NCBI RefSeq assembly: GCF_001908725.1
Contig: NZ_CP018725.1
Location: 1,302,001-1,366,000, forward strand
From: Xanthomonas vesicatoria ATCC 35937
GTDB taxonomy: Bacteria > Pseudomonadota > Gammaproteobacteria > Xanthomonadales > Xanthomonadaceae
Length of the DNA: 64,000 nt
Reading direction: 5' to 3'
Position numbers and translations under genes: made by a program. Positions 27,401-35,313 of the stretch are shown in pieces (within the stretch, counting starts at the first letter, position 1; the number at the start of each line of letters is the position of its first letter). The notes under the pieces were generated by a model. The model was given only the letters and a program-made list of their open reading frames with translations. It did not search any database and was not told the origin of the DNA.

Positions 27401-27600
27401 TTGATGCCCATCGACTGGTCCAGGCTGCTGCGGATACCGGTGACGTTGACGGTATCGAGCGTGGTGGCGGCATCGCTGCTGGACTGCGGCGCAGGTGTCG
27501 GCGGCGCGACGTCCTGCGCAAACGCGGGATTGACGACCAACAGGCCGCCAACGAAGGTGAACATGGCCTTCGACTTGAAGCTGTTCAACGTACGACGCAT
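24445..27600 (-). CDS. TonB-dependent receptor of the halogenase/SapC locus
   Basis: A 1051-residue outer-membrane active transporter. The signal peptide (MRRTLNSFKSKAMFTFVGGLLV) ends near AFAQ. A TonB-box-like TLDTVNVTG follows, then the plug domain (about 65-200) with DAISAEDIGKFPDTNLAESLQRITGISIERRDGEG and ARGFGPQFNTVTLNGR, then a 22-strand barrel ending in a typical aromatic terminus, YTLGVRYAF. It belongs to the long OAR-like receptors abundant in Xanthomonas, which often import plant-derived oligosaccharides or peptides. Linkage to the halogenase suggests the imported compound, or its product, is halogenated. ATG 27600 has GAGGA upstream; the frame further upstream adds nine residues only. 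Confidence 0.92.
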   Translation of the reverse strand: MRRTLNSFKSKAMFTFVGGLLVVNPAFAQDVAPPTPAPQSSSDAATTLDTVNVTGIRSSLDQSMGIKRDAAGVVDAISAEDIGKFPDTNLAESLQRITGISIERRDGEGAQVTARGFGPQFNTVTLNGRLIPGADAFGAPGQTPIGGVDVGTRAFNFAQLASEAITGIEVFKTSRATAPSGGIGATINIQTDKPFNHEGVVANAGAKMVSDRSQPFGDSLTPEVSGIFSYTNPDKTFGIGLSASYQKRHGGSVQATENRWNIQRWTGTDPALRPDTVVTNAPAIGQLYGLPNDIRYAFADFQRERMNGQAVMQFAPTDSLTLTLDYTYSSNEIREERGEQGIWLQRANSFTDLTFDTGQTVATPVYLRDVPNGAKDFGMEQQRNEQKYTLGSLGFNADWQVSDRFQLTFDAHNSKTQSLPNDPITGGSATYFSFAGTNNCTGGPSCGGQWGQELWFNNSLPIGARTWYPTVADSLAGTNGVVNPDFTKNNLGSQVQRIYYQKQVTETKEGRLDGKFDFDDGRFQFGVSSSNTTMHRLTSDNNSTLGDWGVANAGNEPGMTDLLQPVSIIGMFDDFNANGAARNAWRGDASQLALWGGSQYGAATRYNPLYSADNQVEEKTRAAYVQLELTGDISGMTTNTRLGLRYERTDVESTSQVATPIGLQWQSNNDFQLLRSSEQQPFSEKTSYNYILPNLDFSIDITDQLKGRASFGQTIARAPYNNLLAGPTPNTPAGSILINPSNRASGDSQTPTLDPLESDNLDLALEWYFADASYVSATFWNKRVSNFIGTTVSRETLYGLTDPTSGPDAQAALAFLQSGACAAQVGAAGNDVAAACSANDTSLFAATALLRNAAATGGLGAYNGSSAQSLALETAYDLVGTASDPLYQFDVSRPVNQNKANIHGWELGGQYFFGSTGFGIYANYTIVEGDVAFDNNVIDRDQFALLGLSDTANVMLMFEKYGWSARLAWNWRDEYLIAANQDASNRNPYYVEAYQQIDLSLSYAFNKQLSVGFEAINLTGEDVRWHGRSEKQIVRLIDQQPRYTLGVRYAF

Positions 27601-28286
27601 CGATGTGTCCTCGGGAGTGGAGTCCAACCGCCTACGGCCGATGTCGCGGCATGCGACACGGCGAAGTCATGACCATCGCCCGGTCGGCGATGGAGCAACA
27701 CTGCAATGAATAAGGTCCCCTAGCGCGCATGCCACCGATCGCCCCTTCGACCGTTGACCTGCGTTATGCAGTGCATGCCTGCGGCAGACATCGCCGACAA
27801 AGATGGTGTCGGCAACAGGTGCGCAATGCGTGCCCTGCATGGCGTGCCGGCCAGTGATAGCGCTAACACGCCGCGCAGCCTAGTCAGGCGACAAAGGGCT
27901 TGTCACCGTGCGTTGCAGCATAGTGATGGGCGCGCACTGTTACAGCCGATACGGCACTCGCTTGAGCCCGCATGCAGTGTTCAATGGCGGCGCGGCTGTA
28001 AGCGTTATCATTGGATTGCGCAAAAACACGCAACGGGCGCGGTGAAAATCGCACAATCAGCTTGCCCAATCATGCTGACGCCACACGACTGCGCAAACGG
28101 TGCATCGACGACACCATGGGTGACTTGGATATGCGACGCGTGTGGGCGCCATGCAGTGCTGGCAAGTGACGTCGTAGGGTTGACACCGGTGCAGAGCTGA
28201 CGGATGCGCAAAGAAAAAAGGGCGCACTCTTCGAAATCGATTGCACCGCGGGTTGCGGTTGCAGCGCGCGGTGAGTGAACGCATGG
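27601..28286. other. Upstream region of the TonB-dependent receptor
   Basis: About 690 bp without a supported gene. A hairpin with 8-bp arms (CCATCGCC / GGCGATGG, 27673-27693) lies 73 bp before the receptor start and could sit in its mRNA leader. The remainder up to the M1-peptidase stem-loop shows no recognisable feature. Confidence 0.4.
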
Positions 28287-28319
28287 GCCAGCGGGAGCGC
28301 AAGCCAAGCTCCCGCTGGC
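28287..28319 (-). terminator. Stem-loop downstream of the M1 peptidase
   Basis: A 12-bp stem (GCCAGCGGGAGC / GCTCCCGCTGGC) with a 9-nt loop lies 5 bp past the M1 peptidase stop. No T-run follows on the minus strand, so termination may be Rho-assisted. Confidence 0.6.
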
Positions 28320-28324
28320 AACAG

Positions 28325-30316
28325 TCAGCCGATCACATCCACGCGATCGTCGCTGCGGTCGGCATCCGGCAGCGCGTGATCCGGGTCCAGCGTCACGTGC
28401 AGCACTTTCTGCGTGGTGGGCAGGGTCAAGGTCGGGGCGGTGTTCTGCAGCCAGCTCTCCACCGGTACGCGACGGTCCAGGTGGCTGCCGTCGGCCAGAT
28501 CCACGCGCACGGTGACCGGCATCACCAGCTTCTGCCGGCTGCGCAAGGTCAGCTGCAGCCCCTTGGCAGGGTCGTGATCGACGTACTGCGCGCGGGCGAT
28601 GCCCATGTCCAGCTGCCAGTTGTTGAAGTACCAACCACGCCACCACCAGCTCAGGTCTTCGCCGCTTTCGCTTTCCATCAGCCGGAAAAAATCCGAGGGC
28701 GTGGGGTGTTTATAGGCCCAGGTGGCGATGTATTTGCGAAACGCCGGATCGAAGCGCTCAGGTCCCAGAATCTGCTCGCGCAGCAACACCAGCCCTAGTG
28801 CGCCTTTGAAATACGTCAGCGGATGACGGTAGGTTTCGCTGGTGGCATCGGCGATATCCATCAAGGTGGGCGCCTTGACGTCGGCCAGCAACGGCAGGAT
28901 TTCATCGACCGGGTTTCCGCCCTTGGGCGCATATTCCGAATCGCGCTTGGGCGCGTATTCGCCCTTGTTGAAGGCATCCGACGCATAGACATCGATGAAG
29001 GTGTTGAAGCCTTCGTCCATGAACGCATGGCGCCGCTCGTTGGAGCCGACGATCATCGGGAACCAGGTGTGGCCGATCTCGTGTGCAGTGATCCAGAACA
29101 GGTCCTTGCCGCCGTCCTCGAAGCCGTCGAACACAATGCCCGGATATTCCATGCCCGCGCCATAGCCGCCCAGGTTGATCGCCGCCGGCCACGGATACGG
29201 ATACCACTGCGAAAAATGTTCGATCGCGCCCTTGACGTATTCGGTGGAGCGATTCCATTTATCCGCACCTACCCCCTCCACCGGGTACACCGACATCGCC
29301 AGCGACTGCTTGCCGCCCGGCAGGTTGATGCGTGCAGCGTCCCAGACAAACGCGGGCGACGCGGCAAACGCCACGTCACGCGTGTGCTCCATATGGAAGC
29401 GCCAGGTGCGCGTGCCGGTGCCCGCCGGTGCCGCCGCGCGTGCGGCCACGTCTGCCGGCGTGCGGATCAGCACCGTGCGGTCGCTGTCGCGCGCCTGTTG
29501 CAGGCGTTGCTGCTCGGCGCGGCTGAGCACCTCGGCCGGGTTGGTCAAGGCGCCGGAACCGGCTACCAGAAATCCCTCCGGTACGGTCACCGCGTAATCG
29601 AAGTCGCCGTACTCCAGATAGAACTCCGAGCCCAGATACGGTTGCGTATCCCAGCCACGCAGATCGTCGTACACCGCCATGCGCGGGTACCACTGTGCGA
29701 TTTCGTAGATCTCGCCCTGCTTGCTGGCGCTATAGGCGGTGCGACCGCCCCAAGTGCCGGGAATGCGGTAGCGGTAGCGGATGTGCAAGGTCATCGCCTT
29801 GCCCTGCCCGGCCAGCGGCTGCGGCAGGTCCACGCGCATGCGGGTGTCGTCCACCACGAAATGCACGGGCTGCCGGTGTCCGTCGCGCTCAACCTCCACG
29901 CTGGCGATCTGCATGCCGTCGGTGAACTGGGTACGCCGCGATGGGCGACTGGCGGCGGCGCGTGCATCGGCGCGGTACATGTTTTGGTCCAGCTGCAGCC
30001 ACAGCACGTCCAGCGTGTCCGGGCTGTGGTTGGTGTAGTGGATCGCCGCCTCGCCACTGAGCGTGTGGCTGGCCGGGTCGATGCTGGCATGCAGCTGGTA
30101 ATCCGCACGGTTCTGCCAGAACAGCGGCCCGGGCACGCCACCGCCGCTACGGTAGGCATCGGGGGCGTCGGGCAGCTGCAACGGGGCGAACAGCACCAGT
30201 GGGTCGAAACCGCCTGGTGGCGCTGCGGCTTGCGCGGCGGTCGCGGCCAGAGCGGGCGCGCTAATGCACGCCAGGGAAAGTGCAACGGCAAACGAGCGGC
30301 GCATGGTGGGGAACAT
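28325..30316 (-). CDS. M1 family zinc metallopeptidase, exported
   Basis: A 663-residue exported aminopeptidase-type enzyme. The signal peptide (RRSFAVALSLACISAPALAA) is followed by an N-terminal beta domain. The catalytic domain has the exopeptidase motif GAGMEYPG, the zinc site HEIGHTWFP (around residue 410) and the downstream glutamate in RHAFMDEGFNTF. Family members remove N-terminal residues from peptides; a periplasmic location is expected. ATG 30316 (MFPTMRRS) is preferred because AGGA lies seven bases upstream; ATG 30346 would prepend ten residues before the signal peptide. The gene is monocistronic with a stem-loop at its 3' end. Confidence 0.9.
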   Translation of the reverse strand: MFPTMRRSFAVALSLACISAPALAATAAQAAAPPGGFDPLVLFAPLQLPDAPDAYRSGGGVPGPLFWQNRADYQLHASIDPASHTLSGEAAIHYTNHSPDTLDVLWLQLDQNMYRADARAAASRPSRRTQFTDGMQIASVEVERDGHRQPVHFVVDDTRMRVDLPQPLAGQGKAMTLHIRYRYRIPGTWGGRTAYSASKQGEIYEIAQWYPRMAVYDDLRGWDTQPYLGSEFYLEYGDFDYAVTVPEGFLVAGSGALTNPAEVLSRAEQQRLQQARDSDRTVLIRTPADVAARAAAPAGTGTRTWRFHMEHTRDVAFAASPAFVWDAARINLPGGKQSLAMSVYPVEGVGADKWNRSTEYVKGAIEHFSQWYPYPWPAAINLGGYGAGMEYPGIVFDGFEDGGKDLFWITAHEIGHTWFPMIVGSNERRHAFMDEGFNTFIDVYASDAFNKGEYAPKRDSEYAPKGGNPVDEILPLLADVKAPTLMDIADATSETYRHPLTYFKGALGLVLLREQILGPERFDPAFRKYIATWAYKHPTPSDFFRLMESESGEDLSWWWRGWYFNNWQLDMGIARAQYVDHDPAKGLQLTLRSRQKLVMPVTVRVDLADGSHLDRRVPVESWLQNTAPTLTLPTTQKVLHVTLDPDHALPDADRSDDRVDVIG

Positions 30317-30719
30317 GCTGTGGTCCTGCGACGGGGGGAGTTTCATCCTACGGCGGCGCTCGCCGGGCGTGCACTGCCATTGGTCCCGGTTGGCGCCAGG
30401 TCGTGCCGCTCGGCTAGTGAAGGGCTAGCCCGCCACGTGCGTGAGCGAGACGGCTGCGCAATGATGATGGCGCACACCCACGTGGTGCCAATGCACGATG
30501 CGCAGCAGTGACCCTGCTGGCCTTGAGCGTGGCCGACGACGCGGGCGAACACCACTTCTATCGCGGAACATCGGATTTCGCGCTAGCGCCGCCAGCAAGA
30601 CACGCATCCTTGTAATGCAACCAGTGCTCAAGTGGAAGGAATGCGCAGCTCCACCCTGCACACGCGGCGTACGCCATCTGGGCAGATCGCCGGACCAAAC
30701 GGCCTAGTGCCGGACATCT
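30317..30719. other. Intergenic region, nothing recognised
   Basis: 403 bp between the M1 peptidase start and the soxR stop (both minus strand). It should contain the M1 peptidase promoter. Short frames here are not convincing. Confidence 0.35.
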
Positions 30720-31172
30720 TCAACCCTGGCCAGGCGTCAGGCTCCCCAAGCGCAACGCACCGTCACCGCCCACGCCCAGTGCGTCGTCCGGATTGCTCAG
30801 GCGGCAGCGCCGCAGCGACAGGCAGCCGCAGCCGATGCAATCGGTGAGCTGGTCGCGCAAGGCCTGCAGTTCACCGATGCGTGCATCCAGCTGCCCGCGC
30901 CAGCGTGCGGACATGCGTGCCCATTCCGCGCGCGTGGGGGTGCGCTGGTCCGGCAGCACCGAGAACGCCTCGGCCACTTGTTGCAAGGGCACGCCGAGCC
31001 GTTGCGCGACACGAATCACCGCGATTCGCCGCAACACATCGCGCGCGTAACGCCGTTGATTGCCCGCGGTGCGCAAGCTGCGGATCAGGCCTTTGCGCTC
31101 ATAGAAATGCAATGCCGACACCGCCACGCCACTGCGCTTGGCCACTTCGCCCACAGACAACTCACGCTGCAT
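30720..31172 (-). CDS. soxR: Redox-sensing MerR-family activator SoxR
   Basis: A 150-residue SoxR. The MerR helix-turn-helix [26 protein letters not shown] is followed by a dimerisation helix. The [2Fe-2S] cluster cysteines are Cys112, 115, 117 and 123 in [12 protein letters not shown]. Oxidation by superoxide or redox-cycling compounds switches the protein to its activating form. I prefer ATG 31172, with GAGG eight bases upstream. ATG 31190 would add six residues and start inside the SoxR operator, though it cannot be excluded. The gene is divergent from an MFS exporter, with the SoxR box between them, a non-enteric arrangement in which SoxR controls pumps directly rather than through SoxS. 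Confidence 0.95.
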   Translation of the reverse strand: MQRELSVGEVAKRSGVAVSALHFYERKGLIRSLRTAGNQRRYARDVLRRIAVIRVAQRLGVPLQQVAEAFSVLPDQRTPTRAEWARMSARWRGQLDARIGELQALRDQLTDCIGCGCLSLRRCRLSNPDDALGVGGDGALRLGSLTPGQG

Positions 31173-31176
31173 TGCC

Positions 31177-31207
31177 TTGACCTCAACCATGGTTGAGGCA
31201 GGATGCT
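31177..31207 (+). promoter_or_regulatory. SoxR-controlled promoter of the MFS exporter
   Basis: TTGACC (31177-31182) as -35 and GATGCT (31202-31207) as a weak -10 are separated by exactly 19 bp, the over-long spacer characteristic of SoxR/MerR-activated promoters. The spacer contains the SoxR palindrome. Confidence 0.75.
31181..31198. promoter_or_regulatory. SoxR box
   Basis: CCTCAACCATGGTTGAGG is a perfect 18-bp palindrome. Its arms CCTCAA / TTGAGG equal those of the E. coli soxS operator, differing only in the central six bases. It lies next to soxR. Confidence 0.9.
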
Positions 31208-31269
31208 GCGCGACCCTGACCGATGCAAGCAGCACGGTCACGCCTGTGTTCACTCGCTCTGGATGTTCG

Positions 31270-32637
31270 ATGCCCACCGATACCCCTCTGCCCGCCGCAC
31301 CGCTGCACGCGCACCCCACTTCGATCCTGGCAGCGCCGTATCGCGCCGCCACGCTCGGCATGGTGGCGCTAGTGTCACTCAACGCCTTCGAGTCGCTGGC
31401 CGTAGCCGCCGCCATGCCCACCGTGGCGCGCGAGTTGAACGGCTTGCCGCTGTACGCGCTGGCCTTCGGTGGCACCCTGGCCACCAGTGTGGTGGGCATG
31501 ACCGCTGCGGGGCGCTGGAGCGACCGTCGCGGCCCCGGTGGTGCGCTGGGCGCCGGGCTGCTGTGCTTCGTGATCGGCCTGTTGATCGCCGGCCTGGCGC
31601 CGAGCATGCCGCTATTGATCGCCGGCCGGCTGCTGCAGGGGTTGGGTGCCGGTGCCTATTCGGTAGCGCTGTATGTCCTGGTCGGGCGGCTGTATCCGGA
31701 ACACCTGCGGCCGCGGGTGTTCTCGGCGTTTTCTGCGGGCTGGGTGGTGCCATCCCTGGTCGGGCCGAGCATCAGCGGGCTGATCGTGCAGCACGTGGGC
31801 TGGCGTTGGGTGTTCCTGTCGGTGCCGTTGCTGGCGATCCCGGCCGGGCTGATGCTGTGGCCGGCATTGCGCGGGCGAAGCTGGACCAACGCAGACCCCA
31901 CCGAGCCGACTGCGTCGCTGGGCTGGGCCATCGGCGCAGCGTTGGGCGTGCTGGGCGTGTATCTGGGCGGTCAGCTACACGGCATGGCCGCGCTGGGCGC
32001 GATGTTGCCGCCGCTGTTGCTCACGGTGTACTGCGCCCGGCAGCTGTTGCCGGCCGGCACGTTGCGGCTTGCACGCGGATTGCCCAGCGTGATCGCGCTG
32101 CGTGGCATCGCTGCAGCGGCGTTCTTCGGTTTCGAGGCGTTCTTGCCGCTGCTGCTGTCGCGCGAAAGAGGGCTGTCGCCGTTACTGGCCGGTGTAGCAC
32201 TGAGCGTCGGCGCGCTGGGCTGGTTCAGCGGATCGTGGTACCAGGGCCACAGTCGCGCGGGCTGGTCGCGACCGCGCCTGCTCAAGGCTGGAGCAATGTT
32301 GATGATGGTGGGGATCGTGATCGGCGCAGGCGCGGTGTGGCCGGCATTTCCGGTGCCGGTGGCGATTGCCGGCTGGGCCTTGACCGGGCTGGGCATGGGA
32401 CTGCTGTATCCCAGCCTGTCGGTGCTGACGCTGTCGCTGTCGCCACCCGAGCGGCAAGGGGCCAACAGCTCGGCGATGCAGCTGAGCGAGGCCATTGCGG
32501 TGGCCGGCACGCTGGCGCTGGCCGGCGCATTGTTCGCCGCGCTGCTGGCATCGGCCACCCTGCCCGCCTATCTGAGCGTGTTCGCGCTGGCCTGGCTGCT
32601 GGCGGTGGCCAGCCTGGTGGTGGCGCGGCGGGTCTAA
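31270..32637 (+). CDS. MFS multidrug exporter under SoxR control
   Basis: A 455-residue major facilitator with about 14 hydrophobic segments. MFS marks include motif A-like [16 protein letters not shown] after helix 2, [18 protein letters not shown] in helix 1 and the motif C-like [16 protein letters not shown] in helix 5. This pattern is typical of drug/proton antiporters. The SoxR box 70 bp upstream implies induction by redox-cycling compounds, so likely substrates are phenazine-, quinone- or plant-phenolic-like toxins (inferred). Longer in-frame starts upstream would run through the promoter, so ATG 31270 is chosen. Confidence 0.88.
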   Translation: MPTDTPLPAAPLHAHPTSILAAPYRAATLGMVALVSLNAFESLAVAAAMPTVARELNGLPLYALAFGGTLATSVVGMTAAGRWSDRRGPGGALGAGLLCFVIGLLIAGLAPSMPLLIAGRLLQGLGAGAYSVALYVLVGRLYPEHLRPRVFSAFSAGWVVPSLVGPSISGLIVQHVGWRWVFLSVPLLAIPAGLMLWPALRGRSWTNADPTEPTASLGWAIGAALGVLGVYLGGQLHGMAALGAMLPPLLLTVYCARQLLPAGTLRLARGLPSVIALRGIAAAAFFGFEAFLPLLLSRERGLSPLLAGVALSVGALGWFSGSWYQGHSRAGWSRPRLLKAGAMLMMVGIVIGAGAVWPAFPVPVAIAGWALTGLGMGLLYPSLSVLTLSLSPPERQGANSSAMQLSEAIAVAGTLALAGALFAALLASATLPAYLSVFALAWLLAVASLVVARRV

Positions 32638-32941
32638 GGCGTCAGGCGTGGTGCGCGCTTCTCTGGAACGGAGAGCGCGAGACCGAAGCCCTGTTGATCG
32701 TGGCGTGCGGATGTCGCCGCTGTTCGATGGGCATCGCCTGCATCGTCGCTTCGACCGAAGACCTGGCGCGCCCTCTCATGCCAACCCCGCATGCGATGTA
32801 TCGATGATCGTGAGGCCAGCGATGACTTTGCCGATCTTGCCGGCATTGCTTCCATCGGCACGGCGGCGGCATCGCCACGACCGACTGGTCATTTTTTCAC
32901 CACCCATCTTGACAGCGTTGTGGGCCGGGGCCTGCATGCAG

Positions 32942-32987
32942 TTGTCCACAGCCTTGTGCAAGTTCCATCCACAGGGGGTGTGGAAAA
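32942..32987. other. Cluster of three DnaA-box-like sequences
   Basis: TTGTCCACA (32942-32950), CCATCCACA (32965-32973) and, on the other strand, TTTTCCACA (32979-32987) lie within 46 bp. Two differ by one base and one by two bases from TTATCCACA. No dnaA, dnaN or AT-rich unwinding element is nearby, so this is not called an origin. Confidence 0.35.
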
Positions 32988-33005
32988 CCTGCGCTGCGTT
33001 ACACA

Positions 33006-33060
33006 GCCCGCAGGGCTTGCGGGCAACTGCGGCGTATGCAAAGCAAACGCCGCAGTTGCC
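33006..33060 (-). terminator. Tandem hairpins at the 3' end of the yjf operon
   Basis: Read on the minus strand, a 14-bp perfect stem (GGCAACTGCGGCGT paired with its complement, 11-nt loop, 33022-33060) is followed by a 7-bp stem (GCCCGCA / TGCGGGC, 33006-33024). They share three bases. They lie 56 bp past the yjfC stop and probably end the operon transcript, or a bidirectional one with the MFS gene. Confidence 0.6.
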
Positions 33061-33115
33061 TGGACCCGTGTGGCATACATCGTAGATACGGCAACAGCGC
33101 CCTGACGCGTCGAAC

Positions 33116-34282
33116 TCAGTCCACGATCACATGCGGTACGAAGCGCGAGGTGTCGCGGGTGATCGGGCCATCGTCATCGCGCATGCCCAGCCCGGCTGGG
33201 CGATCGGCCACCACCCAGCTACCCACCAGCGCGTGGCGGCCATCGAATACCGGCAGCGGGTGGTGCGCCTGCAGGATCGCCGGGCCGTCCACATATGGGC
33301 CCTCTGTCTGTGCAGCATCGCCCTGCGCGGTCACCAGGGAGATGTTGGCGCCCTCGCGCGACAGCAGCGGCTTGCGCACCCAGCCTGCCGTCGGGGCTTC
33401 GCCGGCATGTGCAAAGCGGGCTGCCAACAGATTCGGATGCCCTTCATGGCGCTCCCACAGCAGCGGCAGGATCCCCTTGTTGCTCAACACCGATTTCCAT
33501 GCCGGTTCGATCAGGCGCACGCGGTTGGCAATCAAGGCCGGGCCGAAGCGTTCCTCCATCATGAATTCCAGCGGATACAGCTTGAACAAGGTCTGGATCA
33601 CGCGGTCCTGGTCATCGGTGAACCAGCCTTCGGCGCTCAGGCCGATGTCTTCGATGGCGACTTCTTCGGTCGCGATACCAACCTGGTGCGCGCAATCACG
33701 CAGGTAGCGCACGGTGGCACGATCCTCTAGCGAGTCGCGCACGGCCGAAAAATGCATCTGCGCACCGAGGGCGCCATCCACCGCCAGCGTGCCCAAGGTT
33801 TCGCACAACACATCCTGGATCAGGTTGTACTGATCGGTGCCCGTGGGCAGCACGCCGGCGGCGATCTGCTGCTCCAGCCACAACCACTGGAAATACGCGG
33901 CTTCGTACAGCGAGGTCGGCGTGTCGTAATTGAGCTCGTACAATTTGGCCGGGCCGTTGCCGGAGTACGCCAGGTCCATGCGGCCATACAGATGCGGGTC
34001 GCGGTTCTTCCAGGAGTTGGCGATCCAGTCCCAGTAAAACGGCGGAATGGCCAGCTTGGTCAGCAGCGCCTCGGAGCCGACCACCTCGTCCACCAACTGC
34101 ATCGCCATGTCGTGCAGGTCTTGCGTGGGCGCTTCGATGTCGTCTTCGATCTGCCGCAACGAAAACGCGTAATACGCGCGCTCGTCCCAATACGGCTCGC
34201 CATCGATGGTGTGGAAATGGAAGCCGAGCGACTCGGCCTGCGCGCGCCAATCCGGGCGTTCGGCAATTGCGATGCGTTGCAT
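33116..34282 (-). CDS. yjfC: Glutathionylspermidine-synthase-like ATP-grasp ligase (YjfC/YgiC)
   Basis: A 388-residue protein of the GSP-synthase family: the ATP-grasp amide-ligase half of glutathionylspermidine synthetase without the amidase half. Conserved stretches include GRMDLAYSGNGPAKLYELNYDTPTSLYEAAYFQWLW (metal/substrate binding), KGILPLLWERHEGHPNLL, WVRKPLLSREGANI (nucleotide binding) and GSWVVADRPAGLGMRDDDGPIT. It should join a carboxylate to an amine at ATP cost; the true substrates in vivo are not known. It is the last gene of the seven-gene operon, starting one base after yjfM ends. Confidence 0.92.
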   Translation of the reverse strand: MQRIAIAERPDWRAQAESLGFHFHTIDGEPYWDERAYYAFSLRQIEDDIEAPTQDLHDMAMQLVDEVVGSEALLTKLAIPPFYWDWIANSWKNRDPHLYGRMDLAYSGNGPAKLYELNYDTPTSLYEAAYFQWLWLEQQIAAGVLPTGTDQYNLIQDVLCETLGTLAVDGALGAQMHFSAVRDSLEDRATVRYLRDCAHQVGIATEEVAIEDIGLSAEGWFTDDQDRVIQTLFKLYPLEFMMEERFGPALIANRVRLIEPAWKSVLSNKGILPLLWERHEGHPNLLAARFAHAGEAPTAGWVRKPLLSREGANISLVTAQGDAAQTEGPYVDGPAILQAHHPLPVFDGRHALVGSWVVADRPAGLGMRDDDGPITRDTSRFVPHVIVD

Positions 34283-34283
34283 G

Positions 34284-34859
34284 TCAGCCGCCGAACCCGG
34301 AGCTGCGCCCGCCGCTGCCGAACGAGCTGCGTGCCGCCGCACTGGAGCCGAAACCCGAGCGGGACACGGTGATCGCGCGACTCGGCATATCGATCGCCCC
34401 GCTACGCCCGCGCACGGTGCCGATGCGGTTGCTGGCCAGATCGCCGTTGGGCTTGTAGTACCCGCCGCTGCGGTAATCGCGGTACAGCGGAATCGAGCCG
34501 CCATAGCGGTAGCCGCCACCACCGGTCATGTTGCCCAACGCGTAGCCCAGCAGGAACCCGCCCATCGGCGGGATCCAGCTCTGCTGGCCCTGCGCCGTCT
34601 GCACCGCCGTGCAACTGCCGAACTGCTCGTCGCACTCGTAGCGCGTATTGAAGCGCGGCGCGGCCTGCTGGTGCTTGGTCACCGCCTCGTCATAGGCCTT
34701 GAGGCACTGCTGGATATCGGTCTGTTCCTGCTTGATCTGGTAGCAGTCGGAGGCCGACTGCAGTACCACGCCGGTTTCCGGTTCGGAGCCGCAGCCGGTG
34801 ACGAGGGCGGCCGGCAATGCGGCCATCAGGGTGAGCTTGAGATTGCGTGATCGCTTCAT
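34284..34859 (-). CDS. yjfM: YjfM/YgiB-family lipoprotein (DUF1190)
   Basis: A 191-residue lipoprotein. The signal peptide MKRSRNLKLTLMAALPAALVTGC ends at a lipobox (VTGC). The mature N-terminal part has four cysteines in a pattern such as SDCYQIKQEQTDIQQC and YECDEQFGSC. A Gly/Tyr/Ser/Arg-rich low-complexity tail includes FLLGYALGNMTGGGGYRYGG and ends SSFGSGGRSSGFGG. DUF1190 proteins pair with YjfC-type ligases in many Proteobacteria; the function is unknown. It is a candidate substrate or periplasmic partner for the ligase pathway, though the ligase is cytoplasmic. Confidence 0.9.
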   Translation of the reverse strand: MKRSRNLKLTLMAALPAALVTGCGSEPETGVVLQSASDCYQIKQEQTDIQQCLKAYDEAVTKHQQAAPRFNTRYECDEQFGSCTAVQTAQGQQSWIPPMGGFLLGYALGNMTGGGGYRYGGSIPLYRDYRSGGYYKPNGDLASNRIGTVRGRSGAIDMPSRAITVSRSGFGSSAAARSSFGSGGRSSGFGG

Positions 34860-34871
34860 GCCTGCGCTCCG

Positions 34872-35276
34872 TTACGGCGTGATCGCCGCGGCATTGATCA
34901 GCCCGACCGCGATCGACACGCCGGCCGAAAAGATGCCGGCGGCGGTGACGTTGTCGGTGATCTGCCGCGAGATGCGCCCGGCCACCAGGTTGGCCAGCAG
35001 ATACGCCACGACCTGGATGCCGCAGGCGACCGCGCCCCAGATCAGCGCATCGACCAGGCTCACCGAATGGGTGATGGCCGAATGCAGCGGCAATGCCACA
35101 CCGATCAGGTTGCCGGCCAGGGCGGTGGCCGCAGCCACGTTGCCCTGCCGCAGCAGGGTGAAATCCTTGTGCGGGGTGACCAGGGTTACCAGCACCACCG
35201 CCACGATCAACACGCCCAGGCCGGTGCCGAAGTAGGAAAGAAACGCGAGAAAACTCTGCAGGTTGATCGGGTTCAT
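34872..35276 (-). CDS. yjfL: DUF350 membrane protein (YjfL)
   Basis: A 134-residue inner-membrane protein with four predicted helices (around residues 12-32, 48-68, 76-98 and 112-132). FTLLRQGNVAAATALAGNLIGVALPLHSAI is typical of DUF350/YjfL. Comparative genomics groups DUF350 proteins with PspA-like and ATP-grasp proteins. It may be a small channel or membrane anchor; neither is shown. ATG 35276 is chosen; the frame upstream of it does not resemble the family. It lies 37 bp after yjfK and 12 bp before yjfM. Confidence 0.9.
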   Translation of the reverse strand: MNPINLQSFLAFLSYFGTGLGVLIVAVVLVTLVTPHKDFTLLRQGNVAAATALAGNLIGVALPLHSAITHSVSLVDALIWGAVACGIQVVAYLLANLVAGRISRQITDNVTAAGIFSAGVSIAVGLINAAAITP

Positions 35277-35313
35277 GACAGGACCAGGGTAAGTGGAAGA
35301 CGAGCGCGCACGC

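Larger units (their letters stand above)
32638..33115. other. Convergent intergenic region with DnaA-box-like cluster and hairpins
   Basis: 478 bp between the MFS gene and the 3' end of the yjf operon. It contains three DnaA-box-like 9-mers at 32942-32987 and two consecutive hairpins at 33006-33060. No gene is supported. Confidence 0.5.

Noticed and set aside
25723..27672. 649-codon plus-strand ORF opposite the TonB-dependent receptor
   Set aside because: Antisense to a clear receptor gene; composition rich in His/Arg/Gly/Ala with no motif.
28823..30511. 562-codon plus-strand ORF opposite the M1 peptidase
   Set aside because: Shadow of the HEIGH-motif peptidase; no protein-like features.
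32638..33115. Replication origin
   Set aside because: Only three imperfect DnaA-like boxes, no AT-rich element and no dnaA/dnaN neighbours.
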